Shown piece after piece: positions 1 through 6,026 of a stretch of DNA of 8,427 bases (the first letter of the stretch is position 1; each line of letters opens with the position of its first letter). The notes beneath the pieces were generated by a model. That model saw only the letters and a program-made list of their open reading frames with translations. It made no database searches and was not told where the DNA came from. The DNA is from an uncultured Bdellovibrio sp. (GTDB lineage: Bacteria; Bdellovibrionota; Bdellovibrionia; Bdellovibrionales; Bdellovibrionaceae), in the NCBI GenBank assembly GCA_946480995.1, contig CAMLMF010000090.1, forward strand, positions 1 through 8,427. The letters run 5' to 3'. The translations under genes were made by a program, and so were the position numbers.

Positions 1-141
1 TTTAAGGAATTGGTTCATTTAAAAAATTTACGAAATTTCGCCGACTTAGTCATTCTCCTGGCGGCGAACCTTGACCTAGGCCCTGTGGTACGGCACATAG
101 ATAGTCCTAACGCAGGCCCAATAAATGCTGAAAATAAATGA
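1..141 (+). CDS. C-terminal fragment of an unidentified protein (5' end outside window)
   Basis: Reading from base 1 gives 46 sense codons and a TGA at 139-141. The peptide is protein-like: a basic/hydrophobic start, a leucine/alanine-rich helix-like stretch (DLVILLAANLDLG), then a polar Asn/Pro-rich tail ending ...INAENK. The other two forward frames hit stops early. The frame overlaps the start of queE (ATG at 125) by 17 nt, an arrangement typical of translationally coupled genes. I do not recognise the family. It does not resemble the C-termini of QueC or QueD, so a queuosine role should not be assumed. A 46-codon open frame can occur by chance, which limits confidence. Confidence 0.55.
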   Translation, partial: FKELVHLKNLRNFADLVILLAANLDLGPVVRHIDSPNAGPINAENK

Positions 142-763
142 GATTTTCTATAGTATCCAAGGCGAAACGACATATGTGGGAATTCCCACGGTCTTTGTGC
201 GCCTGACGGCCTGCAATCTGCGCTGCACCTACTGTGACACCAAGTATTCCTATTATGAAGGTGAAATGCAGGATCTGGAAAAAATCTTAGGTGAAATCGA
301 TTCCCACAAAGCGCCGGCTGTTTGCATCACGGGGGGCGAGCCCTTGTTGCAAAAAGAAGTGCACACACTGATGACGACTTTATGCGATCGCGGCTATAAA
401 GTTTCTTTAGAAACCAGCGGCTCAAAAAGTATTGAGCATGTTGATCCACGCGTAAAAATTATTTTAGATGTGAAAACTCCTGACAGCGGCGCCGCAAATT
501 CTTTCATCATGGACAACATTCGCTTTTCCACGCCCAGCACGGAATACAAGTTTGTGATCTGTTCTGAAGAAGATTTGAACTGGTCTGAAGGATTCTGCCG
601 TCAACATAATTTATTCGAAAAATTTGTGGTTTTATACAGCCCATCATACGGCCAAGTATCTGAACGCTGGTTGGCAGAAAATATTTTGCAAAAAAATTCA
701 TCTGCAAGGTTGCAATTACAACTGCATAAGTATATTTGGTCATCCGAAACACGCGGAGTATAG
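125..763 (+). CDS. queE: 7-carboxy-7-deazaguanine synthase (radical SAM)
   Basis: QueE converts 6-carboxytetrahydropterin to 7-carboxy-7-deazaguanine using S-adenosylmethionine, a [4Fe-4S] cluster and Mg2+. This is the ring-contraction step on the way to preQ0 and tRNA queuosine, in the cytoplasm. The 212-aa protein has the usual family length. It opens with the family motif around FYSIQGE (8-14). The cluster-binding cysteines are C30, C34 and C37 (CxxxCxxC in CNLRCTYC), followed by DT. GGEPLLQ (70-76) is the SAM-binding motif, LETSGS lies at 95-100, DVKTPDSG at 115-122 and the C-terminal LQLHKYIW at 198-205. The ATG at 125 lies inside the upstream frame and has only a weak SD (caggc), so coupling to the upstream gene is likely. 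No other queuosine gene is visible nearby. Confidence 0.95.
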   Translation: MLKINEIFYSIQGETTYVGIPTVFVRLTACNLRCTYCDTKYSYYEGEMQDLEKILGEIDSHKAPAVCITGGEPLLQKEVHTLMTTLCDRGYKVSLETSGSKSIEHVDPRVKIILDVKTPDSGAANSFIMDNIRFSTPSTEYKFVICSEEDLNWSEGFCRQHNLFEKFVVLYSPSYGQVSERWLAENILQKNSSARLQLQLHKYIWSSETRGV

Positions 764-826
764 GACTGCACTTTAGAAACCTAAGGTCGTCCATCCAAAC
801 ACTAAGCTGAAATTTTAGGGAGTTCC

Positions 827-1126
827 ATGACGCCGAACCTAAACAGTTCTGATAATCTTTTTGTCGCCAATCTTCAGTCCGTAAGCTTGGAAAAGCTTGT
901 GAAGAGCAAACTTGAAGTTCTTTTTGCACAACAAAAGGAAGCGCAAGTTGAGCTCAATGGTTTGTACAATGTAGTTATCGAACAGGTTGAAAAGCCTCTT
1001 CTTGAGCTGGCTTTGCGCGCCTATAACGGAAACCAAGTCAAAACTGCGCAGATGCTTGGCATCAATCGCAACACTTTAAAGAAGAAAATTGACAACTATA
1101 AGATCCGCGTAAAGAAAATGAACTAA
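827..1126 (+). CDS. fis: Fis-type nucleoid-associated DNA-binding protein
   Basis: This 99-aa protein has the size and layout of enterobacterial Fis (98 aa). A variable N-terminus is followed by a dimerisation-helix region (about 21-63, including LYNVVIEQVEKPLLE) and a C-terminal helix-turn-helix (about 68-93). The core GNQxxxAxMLGINRNTLKKK (68-87) matches the Fis recognition helix. The E. coli DNA-contacting residues N84, R85, T87 and R89 correspond to N80, R81, T83 and K85. Fis family HTHs also occur at the C-terminus of NtrC-type activators, but here there is no AAA+ or receiver domain and the dimerisation region also aligns. A clear SD (tagggag, 816-822) sits 4 nt before the ATG. A weak promoter candidate overlaps the end of queE (TTGGTC at 736, 17-nt spacer, TATAGG at 759). 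Expected role: DNA bending, nucleoid organisation and promoter regulation. The target set cannot be told from sequence. Confidence 0.87.
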   Translation: MTPNLNSSDNLFVANLQSVSLEKLVKSKLEVLFAQQKEAQVELNGLYNVVIEQVEKPLLELALRAYNGNQVKTAQMLGINRNTLKKKIDNYKIRVKKMN

Positions 1127-1149
1127 GGCTTCATTAAGAAGTTGCTTCA

Positions 1150-1200
1150 GCGGGCCACCTTTGAACCACCATCTTTGTCCGAGGCCCGCAATTTTATTTT
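1150..1200 (+). terminator. Probable rho-independent terminator after fis
   Basis: A perfect 7-bp GC-rich inverted repeat (gcgggcc at 1150-1156, ggcccgc at 1183-1189) is followed by a T-rich run (attttatttt, 1191-1200). The 26-nt loop is longer than usual, which lowers confidence. Its position 23 nt after the fis stop and 30 nt before dnaB is sensible. A weak promoter for dnaB may overlap it (TTGTCC at 1175, TTTACT at 1198, 17-nt spacer). Confidence 0.5.
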
Positions 1201-1229
1201 ACTAATTTCGTAGACTCTCGAGGGGTTCA

Positions 1230-2645
1230 ATGAGTACGCGAATTCCACCTCAAAATCTTGAGGCCGAACAGTCCATACTGGGCGGCTTGATGTTAGACAG
1301 AGAAGCTTTAGACCAAGTCGGCGATATGCTATTGGCTGATGACTTCTATAAGCCTGGTCACCAAAAGATTTATAACGCGATCAAAGAACTGCACAGCAAA
1401 AGTCAGCCGATTGATATCATTACAGTCACCAACGTTCTGCAGGGCGAAGGCTCCATGGAAATGGTCGGCGGCCCTGAATATCTGATCAGCCTATTAGACA
1501 AAACTATTTCGGCTGCAAACATTACTTCCCATGCAAAAATCGTTAAAGACAAAGCAACCCTGCGTCGCCTGATTCAAATCAACTCACAGTTGATTGAACG
1601 CGCGTACGGCCAAGAGTTTGTCGACGTTGAGTCTTTCGTAGACCAAGCGGAAAGCGAAATCTTTAAGATCGGTGAAAACAAAACGGCCTCTGGTCTTGTC
1701 GGCTCAATGGAAATCGTCAAAGCTTCGATTCAAAAAATCGAAGAGCTTTACAAGAATAAAGCAGAGATCACGGGTATCGGCACGGGTTTCAAAAAACTCG
1801 ACGAAATGACCGCGGGTCTGCATCCAGGTGAAATGACGATCATCGCGGCTCGTCCGTCGATGGGTAAAACTGCGTTTTCTCTGAATATCGCTCAGCACGT
1901 CGCTTTAAGACTTAAAAAGACTGTCGCTTACTTCTCTCTGGAGATGGGTAAAGAGTCGATGATGATGCGTATGTTGTCTGCGGAATCCAAAGTCAGCATG
2001 AGTGAGATTCGTAACGGGCGTATTCAAGATTCGGCTTGGCCGAAACTAATCAATGCAGCCAGCGCCCTGAGTGAAGCGTCGATTTTCATCGATGACACGC
2101 CAGGTGTTTCACCTTTTGAGATTCGTTCACGCGCGCGTCGTCTAAAAGCAGAGCACGGTCTTGATGTCATCATGATCGACTACTTGCAGTTGATGAGCAT
2201 GAAGCAAAAATACTCTTCGCGTGAGCAAGAGGTTGCGGAAATCTCGAAATCCCTTAAAGCCATCGCCAAGGAATTACAAGTTCCGGTGATCGCTCTTGCC
2301 CAGCTGAATCGTGGGGTCGAGGGACGTACAGAGAAAAAACCGATGCTTTCAGATCTGCGTGAGTCCGGATCGATCGAGCAAGATGCCGACGTTATCATGA
2401 TGCTTTATCGTGATGACTACTACGACAAAGAAAATCCAGATAAACAGGGTCACGCCGAAGTGATCGTCGGTAAACAGCGTAATGGTGCCACGGGCCCCGT
2501 TAAAATGCGTTTCGACGCTCAATACAATAGATTCCGTGACGCTGATCCAGAGCCGGGGCCAAATCAAATGATGCCACCGCCGCAAGCGCCACCACAAATG
2601 CCAGGCGGCAGACCTAAAAACTTTGCACCTGGGGCTCCAGTCTAA
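1230..2645 (+). CDS. dnaB: Replicative DNA helicase DnaB
   Basis: DnaB is the hexameric, ATP-driven 5'-3' helicase that unwinds DNA at the replication fork and recruits primase. The 471-aa protein has the N-terminal DnaB domain (about 6-110, with PPQNLEAEQSILGGLM) and a RecA-like C-terminal domain (about 182-435). Visible motifs are Walker A ARPSMGKT (207-214, K213/T214), catalytic Glu E238 in SLEMGKES, Walker B VIMIDYLQL (313-321, D317), the DNA-binding segment ALAQLNRGVEGR (355-366) with LSDLRESGSIEQDAD (373-387), and the arginine-finger region GKQRNGATG (414-422). No intein interrupts it. The last ~34 residues are a Pro/Met/Gln/Gly-rich, probably disordered tail. A strong SD (gagggg, 1220-1225) supports the ATG at 1230. 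The SDR gene follows after 14 nt. Confidence 0.98.
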   Translation: MSTRIPPQNLEAEQSILGGLMLDREALDQVGDMLLADDFYKPGHQKIYNAIKELHSKSQPIDIITVTNVLQGEGSMEMVGGPEYLISLLDKTISAANITSHAKIVKDKATLRRLIQINSQLIERAYGQEFVDVESFVDQAESEIFKIGENKTASGLVGSMEIVKASIQKIEELYKNKAEITGIGTGFKKLDEMTAGLHPGEMTIIAARPSMGKTAFSLNIAQHVALRLKKTVAYFSLEMGKESMMMRMLSAESKVSMSEIRNGRIQDSAWPKLINAASALSEASIFIDDTPGVSPFEIRSRARRLKAEHGLDVIMIDYLQLMSMKQKYSSREQEVAEISKSLKAIAKELQVPVIALAQLNRGVEGRTEKKPMLSDLRESGSIEQDADVIMMLYRDDYYDKENPDKQGHAEVIVGKQRNGATGPVKMRFDAQYNRFRDADPEPGPNQMMPPPQAPPQMPGGRPKNFAPGAPV

Positions 2646-2681
2646 GATAATGGGCTTCTATGAAGCCCATGAGTTTATCTT
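2644..2681 (+). promoter_or_regulatory. Perfect hairpin spanning the SDR start codon, just after dnaB
   Basis: The arms ATGGGCTTC (2650-2658) and GAAGCCCAT (2662-2670) are perfect reverse complements, with a 3-nt loop (2659-2661). The first two bases of the SDR ATG (2660-2662) lie in the loop and its G is in the 3' arm. Across a 5-nt bulge on the 3' side, aagata (2644-2649) also pairs with tatctt (2676-2681). The hairpin starts 4 nt after the dnaB stop codon. No clear SD precedes the SDR start. Two readings fit: a regulatory structure opened by ribosomes finishing dnaB (coupling), or a partial dnaB terminator. The downstream tract (gtttatcttct) is only moderately T-rich, which argues against an efficient terminator. 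Confidence 0.55.
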
Positions 2682-3586
2682 CTGACAAAAAATCCGCGCA
2701 GTCTTACAAACCTGTTGTCCTTGTGACCGGATGCTCTTCGGGCATCGGCTTAGCCATCGCTAAGATGTTGCATGAGCGCGATGAGTATCGTGTTGTCGTC
2801 ACAGCCCGCGAAAAAAGCTTAGGAAAAGTACGCGAGCTTTTTATTGATACAGATCGATTTATTATGCGTCCTTTGGACGTGACCTCCGACGAAGACCGCA
2901 CGCGCCTTTACGCTGAAATTCAAAAGCACTGGGGTGGCGTCGACGTCTTGATTAATAACGCAGGTATTTCGTATCGTTCAGTCGTGGAACACATGACGGA
3001 AAAAGATGAAGAACTGCAAATGGCGACAAACTATTTCGGACCGATGGGTTTGATTCGTTTAAGTTTGCCTCACATGCGCGATACCGGCCGCGGTAAGATC
3101 ATTAATATTTCTTCAGTCAGCGGCATGTTAGCCATGCCGACCATGGCATCGTACTCAGCCTCTAAATATGCTCTTGAGGGCGCCAGCGAAGCCTTATGGT
3201 ATGAAACACGTCCATTTGGTATCGAGATCACACTGGTGCAGCCTGGATTTATTCATAGTAATTCTTTCCGCAACGTTTATCACACAGACCTGTCGGATCC
3301 GACACGCAACTGGAGTGGGCCCTACTGTGACTTCTATCAGAACATGACCCCGTTCGTAGAGCGGATGATGAATTGGTCACTTACCACTCCGGAAAAAATC
3401 GCCAAACAAGTTTTAACCGTCATGAAAACTCAAAATCCACCTCTGTGGTGGCCCGCGACTTTAGACGCCAAAGTTTTCTATTACATTCGCCGTATTTTAC
3501 CGCGCAGGATTTTACTTCCCATTTTGTATTGGTTTTTGCCAAACGCGAAAAACTGGTCGAAGGACTTTTCTCATCGCCGCAAATAG
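2660..3586 (+). CDS. Short-chain dehydrogenase/reductase (SDR), classical type
   Basis: This is an NAD(P)-dependent oxidoreductase of 308 aa; the substrate is unknown. The Rossmann fold starts with VVLVTGCSSGIG (19-30, the TGxxxGxG nucleotide motif). D73 lies at the end of a strand, NNAG is at 99-102, and the catalytic tetrad is complete: N124, S152, Y165 and K169 (YSASK, 165-169). PG (195-196) follows the next strand. R50 after the second strand (TAREKS) suggests NADP(H), which is inference. The length exceeds the ~250-aa SDR core. The extra C-terminus (about 270-308) is basic and hydrophobic (YYIRRILPRRILLPILYWF) and could associate with membrane, hinting at a lipid or sterol-like substrate. 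The start is uncertain between the ATG at 2660 and the in-frame ATG at 2669; neither has a good SD. It is probably co-transcribed with dnaB. Confidence 0.92.
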   Translation: MKPMSLSSDKKSAQSYKPVVLVTGCSSGIGLAIAKMLHERDEYRVVVTAREKSLGKVRELFIDTDRFIMRPLDVTSDEDRTRLYAEIQKHWGGVDVLINNAGISYRSVVEHMTEKDEELQMATNYFGPMGLIRLSLPHMRDTGRGKIINISSVSGMLAMPTMASYSASKYALEGASEALWYETRPFGIEITLVQPGFIHSNSFRNVYHTDLSDPTRNWSGPYCDFYQNMTPFVERMMNWSLTTPEKIAKQVLTVMKTQNPPLWWPATLDAKVFYYIRRILPRRILLPILYWFLPNAKNWSKDFSHRRK

Positions 3587-3660
3587 TGTCTCAAGATGAG
3601 AAAACCCCAGCGATTAGGTATTAGGCAATGTCCATGACGTCTACGGATCAAAGTTAGAAT

Positions 3661-3698
3661 TTTCAGCCCAAAAGCCGTTATCTTAGGCGGCGCTGAAA
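3661..3698. repeat. Interrupted dyad upstream of the lipoprotein promoter
   Basis: TTTCAGC (3661-3667) and GCTGAAA (3692-3698) are perfect reverse complements. Inside them GCCG (3674-3677) pairs with CGGC (3688-3691), stacked directly on the outer stem on the 3' side, giving 11 bp with a 6-nt bulge. No T-run follows on the + strand, so it is not an obvious terminator for the SDR gene. It ends about 25 nt before the -10 element of the next gene, so an operator is possible. Function is unproven. Confidence 0.35.
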
Positions 3699-3719
3699 CC
3701 GATAAGTAAGTACGTATTT

Positions 3720-3728
3720 TGCTATACT
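3720..3728 (+). promoter_or_regulatory. Extended -10 promoter for the duplicated lipoprotein gene
   Basis: TGC-TATACT (TG at 3720-3721, hexamer at 3723-3728) matches the extended -10 consensus TGnTATAAT with one mismatch. No good -35 lies 16-18 nt upstream, as expected for extended -10 promoters. Transcription would begin near 3735, giving a ~27-nt leader that contains the G-rich SD (GGGGGA, 3753-3758). Confidence 0.5.
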
Positions 3729-3761
3729 AGCCATTGGGTATACGAATTTTTTGGGGGAACA

Positions 3762-4760
3762 ATGAAACAGAAGTTTTTTAAAGCGGCATTTGTCGTGGGC
3801 TCTATTGCCACTATAAGTCTTTTCTTCCAAAACTGTGGCGTCGGAAGTTTTTCTGCAAGCTCCACTGAAGAGATTCAAAATCAATCGACATCAACAGACA
3901 CAACAAATGGTGACGATTCGAAGCAATCCGAAAAGGTCGAATTTTCGTCCTTTCAATTCTATTATGGTGGCTGGTATCCGGCACCTAACAAACCCAACTG
4001 GTCTGATGACATCAACTTCACTTTAAAAGACGGAGTTCTAACTGCCGACTCTAAAACATCAGATGAGCTGTGCACTAAGCCGAAATACACTGTCGAAGAG
4101 GCTGACCGCAAAGCAATCTTAGATCTGATCGCGGGGCTGAAGGTGGTTGTCGCCAAAGATCTGCCGCCTATTGCTGATGCTGGCTCGAAGACAATTCGAC
4201 TTAAACTAAACAATGGATACGAAAAATTAATTTACCTACAAGAAGCAGGGGCTCATAATGGCGACAATCTGGCCACCAACGGTTCTGAGCTGGCCAGCTA
4301 TCTGCAGAATCTAAATAAGAAGATTCCGCTCGCTTGCAAAAATGCTGTGTCAGAAGATTTACTTTCCTTTACGTATTTTTATGGTGGCGGCTATCCCGCG
4401 CCCGGCGCTCCTTCTTGGTTCAACGACATACAGTTTCGAGTCACCTCAAGCGGTGTCATTGTTAAATCAAAGGTTCACGATTCACTTTGCTTAAAACCAG
4501 ACTTCACACTTAGCGCTGCCGACGCAAACGAGATTCTGACGGCGGCAATGAAGCTAGAGATCAAAACGAAAACAGATTCCGTGGTCGTCGCGGATGCTCC
4601 TAAAAACAAAGTCACTCTGACTTTAAAATCTGGCGAAACAAAGGTTGTCCACTTAAGCGACAACAGCGCCTCCGTCGGAGACCTTGTCGCCACCAATGGC
4701 GCAAGCTTTGCTCTGCTTCTTCAAGAATTAGATAAAAGAATCCCTATGGCTTGCCACTAG
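3762..4760 (+). CDS. Predicted lipoprotein with two tandem copies of an unassigned domain
   Basis: The 332-aa exported protein has a signal peptide with basic start MKQKFFK, a hydrophobic core at 8-22 and FFQNC (21-25), so C25 would be the lipidated residue. A Ser/Thr/Asn/Asp/Gln-rich linker follows (31-58). Two copies of one domain come next, 61-192 and 200-331, which align without a gap at a period of exactly 139 residues. By hand count about 52 of 132 positions are identical. Shared marks are YGGxYPAP (68-75, 207-214), W80/W219, DI-x-F (83-86, 222-225), LCxKP (103-107, 242-246), GDxxATNG (167-174, 306-313) and KxIPxAC (186-192, 325-331). Each copy has two cysteines 88 residues apart (C104/C192, C243/C331), likely a disulfide per domain. 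I recognise no known domain. It has its own promoter and SD, and the next gene has a separate SD. Confidence 0.9.
   Translation: MKQKFFKAAFVVGSIATISLFFQNCGVGSFSASSTEEIQNQSTSTDTTNGDDSKQSEKVEFSSFQFYYGGWYPAPNKPNWSDDINFTLKDGVLTADSKTSDELCTKPKYTVEEADRKAILDLIAGLKVVVAKDLPPIADAGSKTIRLKLNNGYEKLIYLQEAGAHNGDNLATNGSELASYLQNLNKKIPLACKNAVSEDLLSFTYFYGGGYPAPGAPSWFNDIQFRVTSSGVIVKSKVHDSLCLKPDFTLSAADANEILTAAMKLEIKTKTDSVVVADAPKNKVTLTLKSGETKVVHLSDNSASVGDLVATNGASFALLLQELDKRIPMACH
3942..4337 (+). repeat. Lipoprotein domain copy 1 (132 codons)
   Basis: Encodes residues 61-192. It is in register with copy 2 at an offset of 417 bp, with no insertion or deletion between YGGWYPAP and the closing Cys. At roughly 39% amino-acid identity (hand count), the duplication is old and maintained as protein rather than recent DNA repetition. 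Confidence 0.85.
4359..4754 (+). repeat. Lipoprotein domain copy 2 (132 codons)
   Basis: Encodes residues 200-331 and ends one residue before the C-terminus. It keeps both cysteines, the YPAP turn, the LCxKP motif and the ATNG motif of copy 1. The short joint between copies (193-199) contains no linker-like low-complexity sequence, so the domains are probably packed closely. Confidence 0.85.
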
Positions 4761-4806
4761 ACCTTGGACCTAATTCGTCGTTAAGTATTGAGTTCCCTTT
4801 AACCTC

Positions 4807-4833
4807 TTGATGGACTGAGGCTGTCTTTAAGAT
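4807..4833 (+). promoter_or_regulatory. Weak candidate promoter for the 64-aa gene
   Basis: TTGATG (4807-4812) and TAAGAT (4828-4833) are separated by 15 nt, shorter than the ideal 17. I found no terminator between the lipoprotein gene and this one, so read-through from upstream is equally possible. Confidence 0.25.
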
Positions 4834-4860
4834 AGAACCCTTGGAAGCACGGAGGCGATC

Positions 4861-5055
4861 ATGGGAGCAACTTTAGCAAAGACTGTTATTGAGGCCACGG
4901 GATTGCCGCAAGAGCCCGTCGAAAAGGAATTTAACGCCTTGTTGGCAAAGTATGGCAAAACGCCAGAAACGCTCACCCTTGAAGAGCTGCGCGAAGTGAT
5001 GGCGGATTATCTGCAAATCGTTTTTCTTGAAATGCAGACCGAACAGAGCGCTTAA
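4861..5055 (+). CDS. Small acidic protein of unknown function (64 aa)
   Basis: The frame has a strong SD (GGAGG, 4851-4855) five bases before the ATG and ends 27 nt before a strong terminator, which together make it a credible gene. The 64-aa product is acidic (11 Asp/Glu against 5 Lys/Arg) and has no signal peptide, membrane segment or cysteine. It reads as two or three amphipathic helices: about 2-12, 17-31 and, after the capping motif TLTLEELRE (37-45), 39-58. The pattern resembles small helical cytoplasmic proteins that dimerise or bind a partner, but I cannot name a family. It sits between two genes for exported proteins with no functional link visible. Confidence 0.75.
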   Translation: MGATLAKTVIEATGLPQEPVEKEFNALLAKYGKTPETLTLEELREVMADYLQIVFLEMQTEQSA

Positions 5056-5081
5056 GCGAGGCCCGGTACTCTTTCGAACAT

Positions 5082-5117
5082 AAAAAAACCCAAAGTGTTT
5101 TGCACCTTGGGTTTTTT
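5082..5117. terminator. Bidirectional rho-independent terminator between convergent genes
   Basis: The left arm (5083-5097, A-run then CCCAAAGTG) pairs with the right arm (5103-5117, CACCTTGGG then T-run), with one A/C mismatch and a 5-nt loop. Each strand therefore has a GC stem followed by a U-tract. It lies 27 nt after the 64-aa gene and 43 nt after the protease stop codon on the other strand, and so serves both. Confidence 0.92.
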
Positions 5118-5159
5118 ATTTTAGAAATCCCCGTGGGAATTTTTCTAAGTCAGCCCTAA

Positions 5160-6014
5160 CTATTTTTTACCGTTCAATTTTTCCAAGGCTTTCGTTACGA
5201 AGTCTGATTCCGTCATCACTTTCGTGTAAACCGCAACCAATGAACAGTCGTCTTTACCATCTTTACCCGCGCCACGGCTTGTAATGCCCCACACAAGTTG
5301 TTCACCATTCACTTCAAGGAATGCCGGACCACCAGAGTCGCCGTGGCAAGCACCTTTACCTTGAGTTTGATCCAAAAGAACTTCGTGTTTGCCGAAGTTA
5401 CCAGCGATTTCAACTTGAACTTTACGAAGACGATCGTCGCTCTCAGTATTTACGCCATCAGTTTTGATGAGGCCGTAACCAGCTAAAGTTACTTTCGTAC
5501 CTTCAGTTAGCTTTGCTTCGTCTTTTAGAAATTTAGCCAGTTGGTAACCAGAAGCTACAGGACCCGCGAAACGCACAACCGCGATATCGTGATCATCTTC
5601 GCCATTTGTTGAGGTGCCATAACCTTCGTGAATTTCAGAATCAACAACTAGGCGGATGTCTTCTCGCTTCATCGCTCTGATATCAGAATTAAAGATAACG
5701 TATAAAGCGACTTGTTTAAAGTCTTTGCCGACTTGTGGAATGCAGTGAGCTGCTGTCAAAACTGTGTTTTCAGTTAATAAAGAACCTGTACAGATGAATT
5801 GGCCGTCTTTGCCGTCTGCGGTCTTAACAGTCGCCACAAGAGCTACCGTTGATTTGGCGATAGTGTCTGGCATATCTACAGGAACGCCACCAATAATAGA
5901 TGAGCCATCTTGAAGCTTTTCAATAAGTTGCTGCTCTTTAGAAGCTGGTGAACAAGCTACTAAAGCCATCAAACCCGTTACTGTCGCTATTTTGATAAAT
6001 TTATTGAATGCCAC
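5160..6014 (-). CDS. Trypsin-fold (S1 family) serine protease, predicted lipoprotein
   Basis: This 284-aa secreted endopeptidase has a lipoprotein signal peptide with box LVAC (18-21, Cys21). A short spacer (22-39) leads to IIGG (40-43), the position of the zymogen cleavage site in the trypsin family. The catalytic triad is complete: H90 in LTAAHC (86-91), D143 in HDIAVV (142-147) and S227 in GDSGGP (225-230). Likely disulfides are C75-C91 (equivalent to 42-58) and C223-C257 (equivalent to 191-220). The residue six before the Ser, which sets S1 specificity, is G221 rather than the Asp of trypsin, so a chymotrypsin- or elastase-like preference is inferred. The start is GTG (6012-6014): an in-frame stop lies nine codons upstream, and the next Met (16) is inside the signal peptide. 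It follows rplI on the same strand but beyond rplI's terminator, so it is separately transcribed. Confidence 0.93.
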   Translation of the reverse strand: MAFNKFIKIATVTGLMALVACSPASKEQQLIEKLQDGSSIIGGVPVDMPDTIAKSTVALVATVKTADGKDGQFICTGSLLTENTVLTAAHCIPQVGKDFKQVALYVIFNSDIRAMKREDIRLVVDSEIHEGYGTSTNGEDDHDIAVVRFAGPVASGYQLAKFLKDEAKLTEGTKVTLAGYGLIKTDGVNTESDDRLRKVQVEIAGNFGKHEVLLDQTQGKGACHGDSGGPAFLEVNGEQLVWGITSRGAGKDGKDDCSLVAVYTKVMTESDFVTKALEKLNGKK

Positions 6015-6019
6015 TGAAG

Positions 6020-6026
6020 CCCCCCC
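6020..6026 (-). promoter_or_regulatory. Poly-G Shine-Dalgarno before the protease GTG start
   Basis: Seven consecutive G's on the - strand lie 5 nt before the GTG at 6014-6012 and are the only plausible SD. A similar G-run (GGGGGA) serves the duplicated lipoprotein gene. It supports the GTG start. Its homopolymer nature makes length variation by slippage conceivable. Confidence 0.6.

Noticed and set aside
1..124. preQ1 riboswitch or other leader before queE
   Set aside because: The region is an open coding frame overlapping queE and shows no preQ1 aptamer-like hairpin with A-rich tail.
507..929. 140-codon - strand frame across the queE end and fis start
   Set aside because: It overlaps two well-supported genes and has an atypical Cys/Trp/Gln-rich translation.
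2650..2685. 11-codon frame overlapping the SDR start
   Set aside because: It has no SD and coincides with the hairpin arm. It is more likely a by-product of the palindrome than a gene.
3589..3601. Small dyad TCTC-aagat-GAGA followed by AAAACCCC after the SDR stop
   Set aside because: The stem is only 4 bp with no T-run, so it is too weak to call a terminator.
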